Shown here: positions 43,846 to 54,111 of the stretch, piece after piece
Layout: each line of letters opens with the position of its first letter
Numbering within the stretch: position 1 is the stretch's first letter
Made by a program: the position numbers and the translations under genes
Origin: JAICJC01 sp963709425
GTDB taxonomy: Bacteria; Actinomycetota; Thermoleophilia; Gaiellales; JAICJC01
Direction: 5' to 3'
Length of the DNA stretch: 64,000 nt
Assembly (NCBI GenBank): GCA_963709425.1
Contig: CAVPWG010000004.1
Coordinates: forward strand, 868,001-932,000
Notes under the pieces: generated by a model
The model's database searches: none
The model's input: only the letters and a program-made list of their open reading frames with translations
What the model was told of the DNA's origin: nothing

Positions 43846-44214
43846 TCAGCCCTCTGGCTGGTCGGGCTCGCCGTCGCTGCAATCCACGAGCCGGACCTGA
43901 ACGGTCCAGTCGTACGGCTTGAAGGTCTGATTCGTGTACTCGATCGTCGCTACCGCGTAGGCAACGGCCGGTCCAAACTCGAGCGCAGGACCGGTGGTCA
44001 CCGTGGCGTCGGCATCCCAGTCGGTCGCGCCATTCAGGTACTGCTCTGAGATGCCCCTCGCGACCGCGATCTTGCCGTTCGATTTCATCTGCGTGATGAT
44101 GACCGAGACGATGGCACTGACCTCATTGGTTTGCCAGCTGTCGATCGGGCCCTTGACCCGAATGGTCTTGCCATGGTTCTCCAAGCAGAGAAGCTTGTTG
44201 ATTCTGGAATTCAT
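43846..44214 (-). CDS. Tandem small protein B, unknown family
   Basis: A 122-residue paralogue of the genes on either side. The start MNSRINKLL at 44214 aligns with MNSKI and MGSRI of the others and has a GGAGGG site. Shared core: KTIRVKGPIDSW, VSAIVSVIITQMK, GKIAVARGIS and DWDADATV. Its codon use is less GC-rich than the neighbours. The 15-base gap to copy C indicates one transcript. No signal peptide, TM segment or catalytic motif seen. Confidence 0.7.
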   Translation of the reverse strand: MNSRINKLLCLENHGKTIRVKGPIDSWQTNEVSAIVSVIITQMKSNGKIAVARGISEQYLNGATDWDADATVTTGPALEFGPAVAYAVATIEYTNQTFKPYDWTVQVRLVDCSDGEPDQPEG

Positions 44215-44287
44215 GTGCCCTCCAAACAGCCCAGTTGTGGTGTCCGCCTTTCCTGACGCGCCCCGCGTGCCCAATCTTCCAGTCAGC

Positions 44288-44656
44288 TCATGGCAGCGGT
44301 GGGGCGTCTATGAGCCGCGTCGTCACGGACCACTCAAAGGTCTCATGCCGGCCGTCCCTCATCTCGACGGCGGCGATGCCCCATGCCACTGCCATGCCGG
44401 GCACGAACTCACCGTTGTTCGGATCGAACACGTCTGCGTCGGCGTCCCACCACTGATCGGCCGGCATGTACGTCTCGGTCGAGCGGCCCTTCGCGAGCAC
44501 GATCGCGCCAGTCTGCCGGTTCACCTGACCGACGATGACCGCGAATGTGGCACTTTCGGCATACGGATCCCAATCGCCCGTCGGCCCCTTCACCTTCACG
44601 GTCTTGCGACCGTTTACAAGTGCGAGGTGCGGAAAGATCCTCGAGCCCATCGCCAT
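44288..44656 (-). CDS. Tandem small protein A, unknown family
   Basis: A 122-residue paralogue, first of three. AAAGGGG precedes the ATG at 44656, favouring it over the homologous ATG two codons later. Shared blocks: GSRIF, KTVKVKGPTGDW, ATFAVIVGQVN, GAIVLAKGRS, WWDADADVFDP, FEWSVTTRLID. The start lies 57 bases after the cyclase/AAA gene. Whatever the triplet does, it is made alongside that regulator and a deacetylase-family enzyme. Confidence 0.7.
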   Translation of the reverse strand: MAMGSRIFPHLALVNGRKTVKVKGPTGDWDPYAESATFAVIVGQVNRQTGAIVLAKGRSTETYMPADQWWDADADVFDPNNGEFVPGMAVAWGIAAVEMRDGRHETFEWSVTTRLIDAPPLP

Positions 44657-44713
44657 AGTCGTCCCCTTTGCGGTCGTTCGAAGCGTCGCCCGACGGGCGG
44701 ATCGCCGATTGTG

Positions 44714-47700
44714 TCAAACGCCGGCAGGACGCGCCGCGAGGCGGCCGGCTTCCCGTGCCCGCACCGCGTTCCCCTTGGTCCCGAATATCCGCACGGCGCT
44801 AGCAAGCAACTCTTCAGCTTCGTCAGCCGCGCCGGCCGCCTGGTGCACGATGGCCAGGTCCACAAGGGCGTCGCCCTGGACGTTCAGATGGTCGGTCGTC
44901 ATCGCGATCTCGACCGCCTCGCGGGCGAGTTCGATCGCCCGCCGGTGATCACCGCGCCGTGCCAGCACACGCGCCCGCACCTGGCGCCAAACGACCTGCG
45001 GTGAGGCATCGTCGTCGGTCGCTAGCGCGGCACACCGACGCGCGAACCGGTCCGCGTCGCGATCGCGTCCGCTCATGAGCAGAACCTGCGCCAGGTAGCC
45101 CTCGGTCGAGGCAAGCACCGCCCGCTCTCCCATCTGCTCCAGGAGGCGCCGGCCGTCACGGAGCAGCCGCTCGGCACGATCCAGATCGCCCGCCAGAGTC
45201 GCGACGAAGATTTCCGCGTGCGAGACCGCCGCATCGACGGTCGGCCCGAATCCCGCGAGCGCAGCGGAGGACTCCCCCAGCAGCTCGAACGCGATAGCGA
45301 ACTCGCCCCGCATCGCATGCAGACTCGCCAGACGGCTGCAGCGCGAGCGCCTCCGCCCAGGGGTCGCCCTTGAGGATCGCACGAATCTCTTGACAGCGGA
45401 CGATCGCAGCGTCGACCGGCGTCGGCCCCAGCGCCATGGATGAGGCCTCCCAGCCGACCGCGTCGGAGAGCATCCGCTCGTCGCCCGCCTGCAACGCCTC
45501 GTCGGCGGCGCGCCGCCAGGCCCGCTCCGCCTCGCCCGACTGGCACTTGATCCACCAGAGCAGGGCGCGGACGTGCCAGAGCTGGGCCAGGCCACCGTGG
45601 TCTCCGGCCTCCTCCAGCGCCCGCTCCAGACCGGCTGCCTGGCGGCGCATGAGCCGCGCAACCGCGTCCGGGTCGACCTGGAGGCGCGACAGCGAGGCGG
45701 GCGACCTGCGCCCGGGCCTCGAGCGGCCCGTCCGCCGCATCGACCGCCAGCACCCGCGCCTCGCGCAGGGCCGCCTCGGCCTCCTTGAAGTGGCCCCGTT
45801 CGCGGTGGACGCCACCGAGGTCGATGAGGAGCCCCGCTCTGTCGGGATCGGTCTTGGTGCGGAGCGCAACCGCGCGCTCGAGCAGGTTCGAGGCGCCGCC
45901 GCGATCCCCCGTCGCGAGCGCCCTCCGGCCGGCGTCGCTGAGGTGCCCGGACGCCCGCGCCGCGAGCTCGCGGTGGCGGTCGTCGCCGGCGCGCCCGAGC
46001 TGTGAGCGGTACTCGTAGGCCTGCTCGAGGTGGTAGCCGACGATCTCGTCAGCCGCGCTCCCGGGATCCTCCCGCCCGAAGAGCCAGTCGGCGTACGCGA
46101 CGTGCAGATCCGCGCGGCGCCGCTTGGGAAGGAGGTCATACGCAGCGTCGCGCACCAGGATGTGGGTGAACCGGTAGCCCGTCTCGCCGGGGATCTCCGA
46201 CCGGTCGGGCCGGATCAGCTCGCGGTCCACCAGCGCCGCGAGCGCCGCGTCGACGCTTCGCTTCTGGTCGACGAGCGCGCGCACGGCGCCGCGGTGAAAG
46301 CCACGCCCTTCGATCGACGCCGCCTCGATGACCCGCCGCTCCCTGAGCGGCAGGGCGTCGATTCGGGCTGCGAGCAGCGCCTGGATCGTCGGCGGCGTCC
46401 GCACCGCCGGATCGTCGGCCCGCATGGCGACGAGCTGCTCGAGGAAGAGCGGGTTCCCCTCGGCGGCGTACATCACCTCCTCGCGCCGCACCTTGGCGCG
46501 CCGCCGCACCGCCAGACGGCGGAGCAGGCGGGCCGAATCGGTATCGGACAGCGGCTCGAGCCGGACGACGCTGCCGCGCCCGCCCGCCGCCGCCCAGCCC
46601 GGGCGCCGTTCGAGCAGGTCGCCGCGCGCGAGGCAGACGATCAGGATCGGAGCCGTCGCGTTGGCGGCGACGTGCTCGATGAGATCGAGCATCGCCGGCT
46701 CGGCCCAGTGGATGTCGTCGAACGCGGCCACCAGCGGACGGCGGCGCGCGAGCGCCTCGAAGAGGCGGCGGACGGCCCACTGGACGTCGGCCTCGGTCGC
46801 GCTCGCACCGCTGCGGCCGGCCGCGGCGGCGACGCGCGACGCCACGACCTGGGGCTGCGAGTCCCCGGCCAGCAGAGTTTCGATCTCGGGAGTTCCGGTA
46901 ACGCCGGCGAGGTCGTTCACGATCTCGATCAGCGGCCAGTACGTGATCCCCTCGCCGTACGGGAGGCAGCGCCCGACGACGACGGTCGCCTCGTCCTCGA
47001 TGCCGGCCGCGAACTCCTTCAGGATGCGCGACTTACCCATCCCGGCCGGCCCCGTGACCGTCACGAGCACGCATCGGTTTCGCTCCACCGCGCGCCGGAA
47101 TCGGATCGTCAGCCTTCGCAGCTCGGCGCGCCGGCCGACGAGCGGGACGGCGGATCCGCCCGTGAACCGACCGGCCGTGTCGACGATTTTCTCGACCTGC
47201 CACACGCGAAGTGGCCGCCGCTTGCCCTTCGCCTCGACCGGCCCGTGCGAGCGCAGGCGAACCGCGCCCTCGACGAGCCGGCGCGTCTGCGGCCCGATGA
47301 CGATGCCGCCCGGCGGCGCCGCGGACTGCAGCCGGGCCGCCGTGTTGACGGCGTCGCCGGAGACGAACCCATGGTCGGCGACACCGTCGATGCCCGCGAC
47401 CTCGCCGGTGTTGATCCCGATGCGGAGCTCGAGGCCGACACCGAGGTCGTGCTCGAGCTCGCGGTTCAGCTCGGCCATCGCCGTCGCGCATCTCGACGGC
47501 CGCGCGCACCGCGCGGAGCGCATCGTCCTCGTGCAGCACCGGGATCCCGAAGACGGCCATCACGGCGTCACCGATGTACTTCTCGACGGTGCCGCCGTGG
47601 CGCTCGAGCGGGCGGCGCATGGCGGCGAAGTACCGGGTGTGGAGGTCGCGCAGCGCCTCGGGATCGAGCCGCTCGCCCACGGCGGTCGAGCCGGCGAGGT

Positions 47701-47776
47701 CTGCGAAGACGATCGTCACGGTCTTTCGCACCTGCGCCGTGGGCGGGGGCCCCCGACTCCCGGCACGGACTTCCAT
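44714..47776 (-). pseudogene. Adenylate cyclase - AAA - TPR regulator, three frameshifts
   Basis: Colinear pieces in successive frames make a protein of about 1,020 residues: class III cyclase (VTIVFADLAGSTAVGERL, YIGDAVMAVFGIPVLHEDDA, SGDAVNTAARLQ), AAA ATPase (TGPAGMGKSRIL, AAFDDIHWAEP) and a long TPR region ending RLAARPAGV. Frame changes lie near 47481, 45696 and 45335; each fits one extra base, so the three together restore the frame. Without them the gene would be an intact MalT/LuxR-like signalling ATPase with a cyclase. It is divergent from cbs and heads the operon with the small-protein triplet. Either a decaying gene or assembly errors. Confidence 0.82.
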
Positions 47777-47819
47777 CGGACGATTCTACGGGAGCCGGCG
47801 CCGGTACACTGCCCCCCGC

Positions 47820-49208
47820 ATGGCGCGCGACTACCCCTCGGTGCTGGAGCTGGTTGGCGGCACCCCCATCGTCCGGCTCGACCGGGTGGCGCAGGGCCTC
47901 CCCGCGCAGGTGGTTGCCAAGCTCGAGTACATGAACCCGGGCGGCTCGGTGAAGGATCGGATCGGGCTCCCGATGATCGAAGCGGCCGAGCGCGAGGGGA
48001 AGCTCCGGCCGGGCGGGACGATCGTCGAGCCGACATCAGGGAACACCGGCGTGGCGCTCGCGATGACCGCCGCGATCCGCGGCTACCGGATGATCTTCGT
48101 CATGCCCGACAAGATGAGCCAGGAGAAGATCTCGCTCCTGCGCGCGTTCGGCGCCGAGGTCGTCGTCTGTCCGACGGCGGTCGAGCCGGAGTCGCCCGAG
48201 AGCTACTACTCGGTGTCCGACCGGCTCGCCGAGGAGATCCCCGGCGCGTTCAAGCCCGACCAGTACTCGAACGCCGCCAACCCGAAGGCCCACTACGACA
48301 CGACCGGCCCGGAGATCTGGGAGCAGACGGACGGCGAGCTCGACGCGCTGGTGGTCGCGGTCGGCACGGGCGGCACGATCTCGGGCTGCGCGCGCTTCCT
48401 GAAGGAGCAGAAACCCGACCTGCGCGTGGTCGGCGCCGACCCGGAGGGCTCGATCTACTCGTCCGACTCGGTGCACCCGTACCTCGTCGAGGGGATCGGC
48501 GAGGACTTCTGGCCGCAGACCTACGACCCCGGCCTGGTCGACGAGTACGTCACGGTCTCGGACCGCGACTCGTTCACGGCCGCCCGGCGGATGGCGCGCG
48601 AGGAGGGCATCCTGGTGGGCGGCTCGGCCGGGACGGCGATCCACGCCGCCCTCGAGGTCGCGCGCCGGATGCAGCCGGGGCAGACGGTCGTCACGCTCGT
48701 CCCCGACGGCGGGCGGGCATACCTCTCGAAGTTCCTGAACGACAACTACATGATCGAGTACGGATTCCTCGAGCGCGAGGCGCCGGCGCCGACCGTCGAC
48801 GAGGTGCTCCTCGCGAAGCACAGCGGCGAGGTGCCGGAGCTCGTCACCATCGCGTCACACCATAAGGTCGGCGAGGCCATCTCGCTCATGCAGCGCTATT
48901 CGATCTCGCAGCTTCCCGTGGTTCGCACGCAGCCCGCCGAGTCGCTGTCGGACATCGTCGGGTCGCTACGCGAGCGCGGGCTGCTCGACCGGGTGTTCAA
49001 GAACCCGGACGCCCTGAACGACGAGGTGTCGCAGGCGATGCAGCCGCCGCTGGCCGCGGTCGACGCCGCGGACACCCTCGATCGGGTGTTCTCGGACCTC
49101 TCGGGCGGGAGCCCGGCGGTGGTCGTCGCGCGCGGCGGACGGCCGGCCGGGATGCTCACCCGCTCCGACCTGCTCGAGTATCTGGCGCGCGCCCGGAACG
49201 GTTCTTGA
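47820..49208 (+). CDS. cbs: Cystathionine beta-synthase
   Basis: A 462-residue PLP enzyme that joins serine (or O-acetylserine) and homocysteine. The PLP lysine is in NPGGSVKDRIG (about residue 45), PTSGNTGVALA binds phosphate, and GTGGTISGCARFLKE follows. A pair of CBS domains (about 340-460) sits at the C-terminus, as in true cystathionine beta-synthases rather than cysteine synthases. With metB (50347) it gives a reverse transsulfuration route from homocysteine to cysteine. The ATG at 47820 lies 43 bases from the divergent regulator. The following gene starts in a TTGA overlap. Confidence 0.93.
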   Translation: MARDYPSVLELVGGTPIVRLDRVAQGLPAQVVAKLEYMNPGGSVKDRIGLPMIEAAEREGKLRPGGTIVEPTSGNTGVALAMTAAIRGYRMIFVMPDKMSQEKISLLRAFGAEVVVCPTAVEPESPESYYSVSDRLAEEIPGAFKPDQYSNAANPKAHYDTTGPEIWEQTDGELDALVVAVGTGGTISGCARFLKEQKPDLRVVGADPEGSIYSSDSVHPYLVEGIGEDFWPQTYDPGLVDEYVTVSDRDSFTAARRMAREEGILVGGSAGTAIHAALEVARRMQPGQTVVTLVPDGGRAYLSKFLNDNYMIEYGFLEREAPAPTVDEVLLAKHSGEVPELVTIASHHKVGEAISLMQRYSISQLPVVRTQPAESLSDIVGSLRERGLLDRVFKNPDALNDEVSQAMQPPLAAVDAADTLDRVFSDLSGGSPAVVVARGGRPAGMLTRSDLLEYLARARNGS

Positions 49209-50335
49209 GCGTCACGCTCGCGGCGCTCCGCCGGCATGTCGTGGCGGCTCAGGGGTACGCGACCCGCTACCGGATCGCCGGCCCGGACGACGTGACCGAC
49301 GCCATCCGGCGCCTGTCGGCCGTGCAGCTCGACTCGATCTCGGTCGTCGCCCGCTCCCACCGCCTGACCCTGCTCTCGCGCGTCGGCCGCTACCCGCCCC
49401 GCACGGTCTCGGAGCTCCTCGCGAACGGGCGCGTCTTCGAGTACTGGGCGCACGAGGCGTGCCTGCTCCCGATCGAGGACTGGCCGGTCGCACGAAGCCG
49501 GATGCTCTCCCGGCCCGACCACCCGTGGTGGGGCGACGTCATCGACCGCGAGCCCGCGCTCGCAGACCGCGTGATGGGCGAGATCCGTGAGCGCGGCCCG
49601 CTCGGGTCGCGCCACTTCGAGGGCCCCCGCTCCGCGGGCGGCATGTGGAGCCTGAAGCCCGCCAAGCGGATGCTCGAGGCGCTGTGGTCGGCGGGCCGGC
49701 TCGTCGTCGCCTCTCGGGACGGGTTCCAGCGGATGTACGACCTGCCCGAGCGCGTGATCCCCGACGAGGTGCTCGGAGCGCCGCTGCCGGGCGAGGACGA
49801 CGTCATGCGGACGCTCGTGCTCCGGGCCGTCGCGGCCCGCGGCGCGCTCACCGACGCCGGAGTCGTCGAGCACTGGCGCCTGCGCGGCGGGGTAGCGGCC
49901 GTGAGGCCCTACACCGACGCGCTCGTGGCAGAGGGAGCGCTTCGCCGGGAGGCCGTCGACGACGACGGGCCGGCGGTGCTGCTCGCGGCGGGCGCCGAGG
50001 TGGACTCCACGAAGCCCGCCGGCTCCGTCCTCCTCTCGCCGTTCGACAACCTGCTGTGGGACCGGCCCTTCGCCGAGCGCGTGCTCGGCTTCCGGCACCT
50101 GATCGAGGTCTACAAGCCGGCGCCGGAGCGGCGGTACGGCTACTACGTCCTGCCGCTCGTGGTCGGCGACCGGATCGTCGGCCGTGCCGACGTCAAGGCC
50201 GATCGCAAGGCCGGCGTGCTTCGCCTGCTCGCCTGGCACCCCGAGTCGCGCCGCCGGTCGGCGGCCCGCGACGAGGCGCTGGAACGGGCGTTCGCGCGCT
50301 TGGCCCGCCAATTGCGGCTCGAGCCAACCGGCTAG
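49205..50335 (+). CDS. Winged-helix YcaQ-type protein (putative DNA interstrand-crosslink glycosylase)
   Basis: A 376-residue protein of the YcaQ/AlkX family. The signature is the N-terminal RLSAVQLDSISVVARSHRLTLLSR (about 36-59), with the QxD catalytic motif (AVQLDS), then FEYWAHEACLLP. YcaQ relatives unhook DNA crosslinks. It starts at a TTG inside the cbs stop (TTGA) and ends 11 bases before metB; a DNA repair gene lodged between two sulfur-metabolism genes is odd, but coupling is clear. Confidence 0.85.
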   Translation: MSVTLAALRRHVVAAQGYATRYRIAGPDDVTDAIRRLSAVQLDSISVVARSHRLTLLSRVGRYPPRTVSELLANGRVFEYWAHEACLLPIEDWPVARSRMLSRPDHPWWGDVIDREPALADRVMGEIRERGPLGSRHFEGPRSAGGMWSLKPAKRMLEALWSAGRLVVASRDGFQRMYDLPERVIPDEVLGAPLPGEDDVMRTLVLRAVAARGALTDAGVVEHWRLRGGVAAVRPYTDALVAEGALRREAVDDDGPAVLLAAGAEVDSTKPAGSVLLSPFDNLLWDRPFAERVLGFRHLIEVYKPAPERRYGYYVLPLVVGDRIVGRADVKADRKAGVLRLLAWHPESRRRSAARDEALERAFARLARQLRLEPTG

Positions 50336-50346
50336 ACTCGCCGGCG

Positions 50347-51639
50347 GTGGAGTTCGAGACCCGCGCCATCCACGCCGGCCAGGACCCGGATCCGCACACC
50401 GGCGCGGTGACCGTGCCGATCTACGCGACGTCGACCTACGCCCAACGGGCTGTCGGCGAGTCTCGCTACGACTACGCGCGCACCGCCAATCCCACTCGCG
50501 AGGCCTTCGAGACGTGCCTCGCGTCGCTCGAGGGCGCCGCGCACGGGCTCGCGTTCGGGTCGGGCATGGCGGCCACGACGACCGTCATGCACATGCTCGA
50601 GCAGGGCGCCCACGTTGTGGCAGTGAACGACGTCTACGGCGGCACGTACCGCCTCTTCTCGAAGGTCTACGAGCCGAAGGGCTACCGGTTCACGTACGTC
50701 ACCGCGGAGGAGTGCAACTCCGGCCTCGGCGAGAAGCTGGACGGCGCCGCGATGCTGTGGCTCGAGACGCCGACGAACCCGCTGCTGAATATCGTCGACC
50801 TGCGGGCGGCATCCGAGGCGGCCCACTCCGCCGGCGCGATCGTCGTCGTCGACAACACGTTCGCCTCGCCGTTCCTCCAGCGGCCGCTCGAGCACGGCGC
50901 CGACATCGTCGTCCACTCGACGACCAAGTACCTCGGTGGGCACTCCGACCTGATCGGCGGGGTCGCCGCCACGTCCGACTCCGGGATCGCCGAGCGGCTG
51001 CGGTTCCTCCAGAACTCGCTCGGCGCCGTCCCCGGGCCGTTCGACGCCTGGCTGGCGCTCCGGGGGCTGAAGACGCTCGCCGTGCGGATGCGCGCCCACT
51101 GCGCGAACGCCGAGCAGCTCGTCGGATTCCTCCGCGGCCACCCGGCGGTCGAGCGCGTCCTCTACCCAGGCCTTCCCGACCACCCGGGGCACGACATCGC
51201 CGCCCGTCAGATGGACGGGTTCGGCGGGATGATCTCGTTCCTGTCCGGGTCAGAGGACGAGGCGGTGGCGCTCGTGGCGCGCACGCGGATCTGGACGCTG
51301 GCCGAGAGCCTGGGCGGCGTCGAGAGCCTCATCGAGCACCCCGGTCGGATGACCCACGCGTCGACCGCCGACTCGCCGTTCGCCGCGCCGGCGACGCTCG
51401 TTCGGCTCTCGGTCGGGATCGAGGCCGCCGACGATCTGGTCGCCGATCTCGACCAGGCGCTCTCGCTGCCGCAACAACGGGGTCTGACGAGGCGCTACGC
51501 GGCGATGTCCTCGGCCCCGTCGTGCTCGAGCCGCTCGACTTCGGCGACGACGGCCCGCCGGCTCGCACCGAAGCGGGCCGCGACGACCAGGATCGCGCCC
51601 AGGGCGATGACGGGAGCGCCGGCGATGAGGAGCAGGTGA
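50347..51639 (+). CDS. metB: Cystathionine gamma-synthase/lyase with run-on C-terminus
   Basis: A PLP-dependent transsulfuration enzyme. SRYDYARTANPTREAFE opens the substrate entry, AFGSGMAATTTV binds cofactor, DNTFASPFLQRPL and the PLP lysine in HSTTKYLGGHSD (about 200) are canonical. The family body ends near DLDQALSLP (about residue 373). The remaining 57 codons, rich in Ser/Arg/Thr, begin exactly where a REP-like repeat (51471) enters, and run antisense to a small gene, so the natural stop was probably lost. With cbs upstream, gamma-lyase activity (cysteine from homocysteine) is as likely as synthase. Confidence 0.9.
   Translation: MEFETRAIHAGQDPDPHTGAVTVPIYATSTYAQRAVGESRYDYARTANPTREAFETCLASLEGAAHGLAFGSGMAATTTVMHMLEQGAHVVAVNDVYGGTYRLFSKVYEPKGYRFTYVTAEECNSGLGEKLDGAAMLWLETPTNPLLNIVDLRAASEAAHSAGAIVVVDNTFASPFLQRPLEHGADIVVHSTTKYLGGHSDLIGGVAATSDSGIAERLRFLQNSLGAVPGPFDAWLALRGLKTLAVRMRAHCANAEQLVGFLRGHPAVERVLYPGLPDHPGHDIAARQMDGFGGMISFLSGSEDEAVALVARTRIWTLAESLGGVESLIEHPGRMTHASTADSPFAAPATLVRLSVGIEAADDLVADLDQALSLPQQRGLTRRYAAMSSAPSCSSRSTSATTARRLAPKRAATTRIAPRAMTGAPAMRSR
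51471..51498. repeat. REP-like palindrome, copy 5 (half-site)
   Basis: GCAACAACGGGGTCTGAC (51471-51488) matches the left half of the other copies; the right half is degenerate. It lies at the point where metB loses family similarity and ends against the stop of the small minus-strand gene at 51495. Confidence 0.6.
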
Positions 51640-51647
51640 TCCGTCAT
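51495..51647 (-). CDS. Small single-TM membrane protein
   Basis: A 50-residue protein: a hydrophobic segment (about residues 4-24, LLLIAGAPVIALGAILVVAA), then a basic-acidic tail (SRRAVVAEVERLEHDGAED). GGGCAGGTG lies 5 bases before the ATG. It overlaps the run-on end of metB in antisense and stops at the REP repeat. Short anchored proteins of this kind are common; no family recognised. Confidence 0.55.
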   Translation of the reverse strand: MTDHLLLIAGAPVIALGAILVVAARFGASRRAVVAEVERLEHDGAEDIAA

Positions 51648-51693
51648 ATCGCACCTGCCCTTCGCGGGACGATCGCGAAACCCCTGCGTTAAC

Positions 51694-51867
51694 AGGATTC
51701 GCCGTCCCGGCTGACCTTTCGTCCCCCGCACGAAAGAGCTTTCGAGTCGCCCCTACAGCTCCTCCGTCCGGCTTCGACCTACTCGGCTGCCCTGGACGGC
51801 GCAGAGGTGAAGGTACGGCACCGCGCCGCCCGGTGCAACCATGAATTTCGCGCTATTTGCGAACTTC
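51694..51867 (+). ncRNA. Duplicated structured element, copy B
   Basis: Partner of 41108-41282. Closing stem CGCCGTCC (51700-51707) with GGACGGCG (51794-51801); inner hairpin CTTTCGT/ACGAAAG (51716-51722 and 51730-51736), where both arms changed relative to copy A yet pair better; a weaker GCAA/TTGC stem follows (51835-51838 and 51857-51860). It lies 36 bases before the marR start region. Both copies are in front of plus-strand genes of different function. Confidence 0.45.
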
Positions 51868-51903
51868 AGACCGATTCTTCGGCTGCTAATCTTTCGATAG
51901 CTA

Positions 51904-52353
51904 ATGAGTTCTCGTGCCCAATCGCCGCCCCGACCGCCCGCGCTCGGGCTGTCCGCCGCGTCGATCGGCTCGCCCAGGCAGCGGCCGACAGGATCGCCCG
52001 CGAGCACGGCCTCACCATGCAGCAGTGGGAGCTTCTGGCCCGCCTGCGCCACGCCGGCGGCGCCGTCGACCTGCGCGAGCTCTGCTGCAGCTTCGGCGTC
52101 GCGCCGCCCACGCTGACGGCGCTGGTCGACACCGCCGAGGAGCGCGGCTGGATCCTGCGCTCGCCGCACCCGGCGGACCGCCGCCGCCGCCGCGTCGAGC
52201 TGACGCCGGCCGGCGAGGTCGCGATCGCCGCGGCGCCGCACCTCGGCCGTGAGGTCGGAAAGCGGATGACCGCCGGGCTTCAGCGACGACGAGCGCACGC
52301 AGCTCGCGGGCCTGCTCGAGCGCTGCGCGACCAACCTCGAGGCCGCCCGGTGA
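51904..52353 (+). pseudogene. MarR-family regulator, frameshifted
   Basis: The frame RRVDRLAQAAADRIAREHGLTMQQWELLARLR... followed by LCCSFGVAPPTLTALVDTAEERGWILR and HPADRRRRRVELTPAGE is a MarR winged helix. One extra G near 52275-52277 shifts the frame; after it the tail reads GFSDDERTQLAGLLERCATNLEAAR and stops in a GTGA overlap with the ABC gene. The 5' end is also out of frame with any good start: the ATG at 51904 and GTG at 51914 lie in other frames. It likely regulated the operon behind it. Confidence 0.72.
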
Positions 52354-54111
52354 GCGACCGCTCCGGCCACCGCATCGCGCGGCTCTTCAAGCCGTACCGC
52401 ACCCGGCTCATGGGCCTCCTCGGCCTGATCGTGATCTCGGCCGGACTGGGCGTCATCCCCGCGTTCCTGCTCCGCGACCTCCTGAACCACGTACTCAGCC
52501 AGGGCACGAACGTCGACACGACGCGGCTCGACCTGCTCGTCGCCGGGATGGTCGCGATCCCGATCATCACGGGCGTTATCGGCGTCGCGCAGACCTGGCA
52601 GTCGAACCTCGTCGGCCAGCAGGTGATGCACGACCTCCGCGCCGTCGGTCTACGAGCACCTCCAGCGGCTGTCGCTCGCCTTCTTCACGCGCACCCGCAC
52701 CGGCGAGGTGCAGTCGCGGATCGCAAACGACATCGGCGGCGTCCAGAGCGTCGTCACGACCACGGCCACGTCGATCGTCTCCAACGTGACGACGGTCGTC
52801 GCCACCGCCGCGGCCATGATCCTGCTCGACTGGCGCCTCGCGGCCGCGGCGTTCGCGCTCCTTCCGATCTTCGTCCTCATGACCCGCCGCATCGGCCGCC
52901 TGCGCAAGGAGCTGACCACGACCAAGCAGGGCACGCTGGCCGACATCTCGGCGCTCGTCGAGGAGTCGCTCTCGGTCTCGGGCGTCCTGCTCGCAAAGAC
53001 CATGGGCCAGACCGGCGACCTGACGCGGCGCTTCAGGGAGGAGAGCACGCGGCTCGCCGACCTCGAGATGCGGTCGCGCATGGCCGGCCGGTGGATGATG
53101 GCCTCGATCCAGACGACGTTCGCGGTGATGCCGGCGCTCGTCTACGGGGTCGCCGGCCACCTGCTCGCATCGGGAAACGCCACGATCTCGATCGGTACCC
53201 TGGTCGCCTTCACGACCCTCCAGACGCGCCTCTTCTTCCCCGTGAACTCGCTGCTCGGCGTGCAGGTCGACGTCCAGACCTCGCTCGCCCTCTTCGACCG
53301 CGTCTTCGAGTACCTCGACCTTCCGGTCGACATCGAGGAGCGCGAGAACCCGGTCACGCTCGACCGCTCCAAGGTGCGCGGCGAGGTCGAGTTCCGCGAC
53401 GTCAGCTTCGGGTATGACCCCGACGCCGCGCCCACGCTCGACGGCGTCTCGTTCGCCGCCGACCCGGGCACGAAGGTCGCGGTGGTCGGCGAGACCGGCG
53501 CCGGCAAGACCACGCTGGGCTATCTCGTCGCCCGGCTCTACGACACCACGGCCGGCGCCGTCACCGTCGACGGCGTCGACGTCCGCGACCTGTCCTTCGC
53601 GTCGCTCCGCGAGACGGTCGGTGTCGTCTCGCAGGAGACCTACCTCTTCCACGGGACGGTGCGCGAGAACCTGCGCTTCGCCCGGCCCGACGCGACCGAC
53701 GACGAGATCGAGCAGGCGGCCCGCGCGGCCCGCATCCACGACCACCTGGCCTCGCTCCCCGAGGGCTACGACACGGTCGTCGGCGAGCGCGGCTACCGGT
53801 TCTCGGGCGGTGAGAAGCAGCGGCTTGCGATCGCCCGGGCCGTGCTCCGCGACCCGCCGGTGCTGCTCCTCGACGAGGCCACGAGCGCCCTCGACGTCGA
53901 GACCGAGCGGGCGGTGCAGGACGCGCTCGACCGGCTGAGCGAGGGCCGTACGACGATCGTCATTGCCCACCGGCTGAGCACGATTCGCGACGCCGACCTG
54001 ATCCTCGTCCTCGACCACGGCCAGATCGCCGAGCGGGGCACGCACGCCGAGCTCGTCGCCCGCAGCGGCCGCTACGCCGCCCTGGTCGAGCGCGACGCCG
54101 TCATCGTCTGA
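52350..54111 (+). pseudogene. ABC exporter half-transporter (permease + ATPase), one frameshift
   Basis: A MsbA/BmrA-type half-transporter of 586 residues if one extra base near 52644 is ignored. The first six-helix region begins at VSDRSGHRIARLFKPYRTRL (GTG at 52350); the second frame picks up at VYEHLQRLSLAFFTRTRTGE, the standard intracellular loop 1. The ATPase is complete: GETGAGKTT, SQETYLF, FSGGEKQRLAIARA, LLLDEATSALD, IAHRLST. It overlaps marR by 4 bases. If the frameshift is an error, this is a working multidrug or metabolite exporter. Confidence 0.85.
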
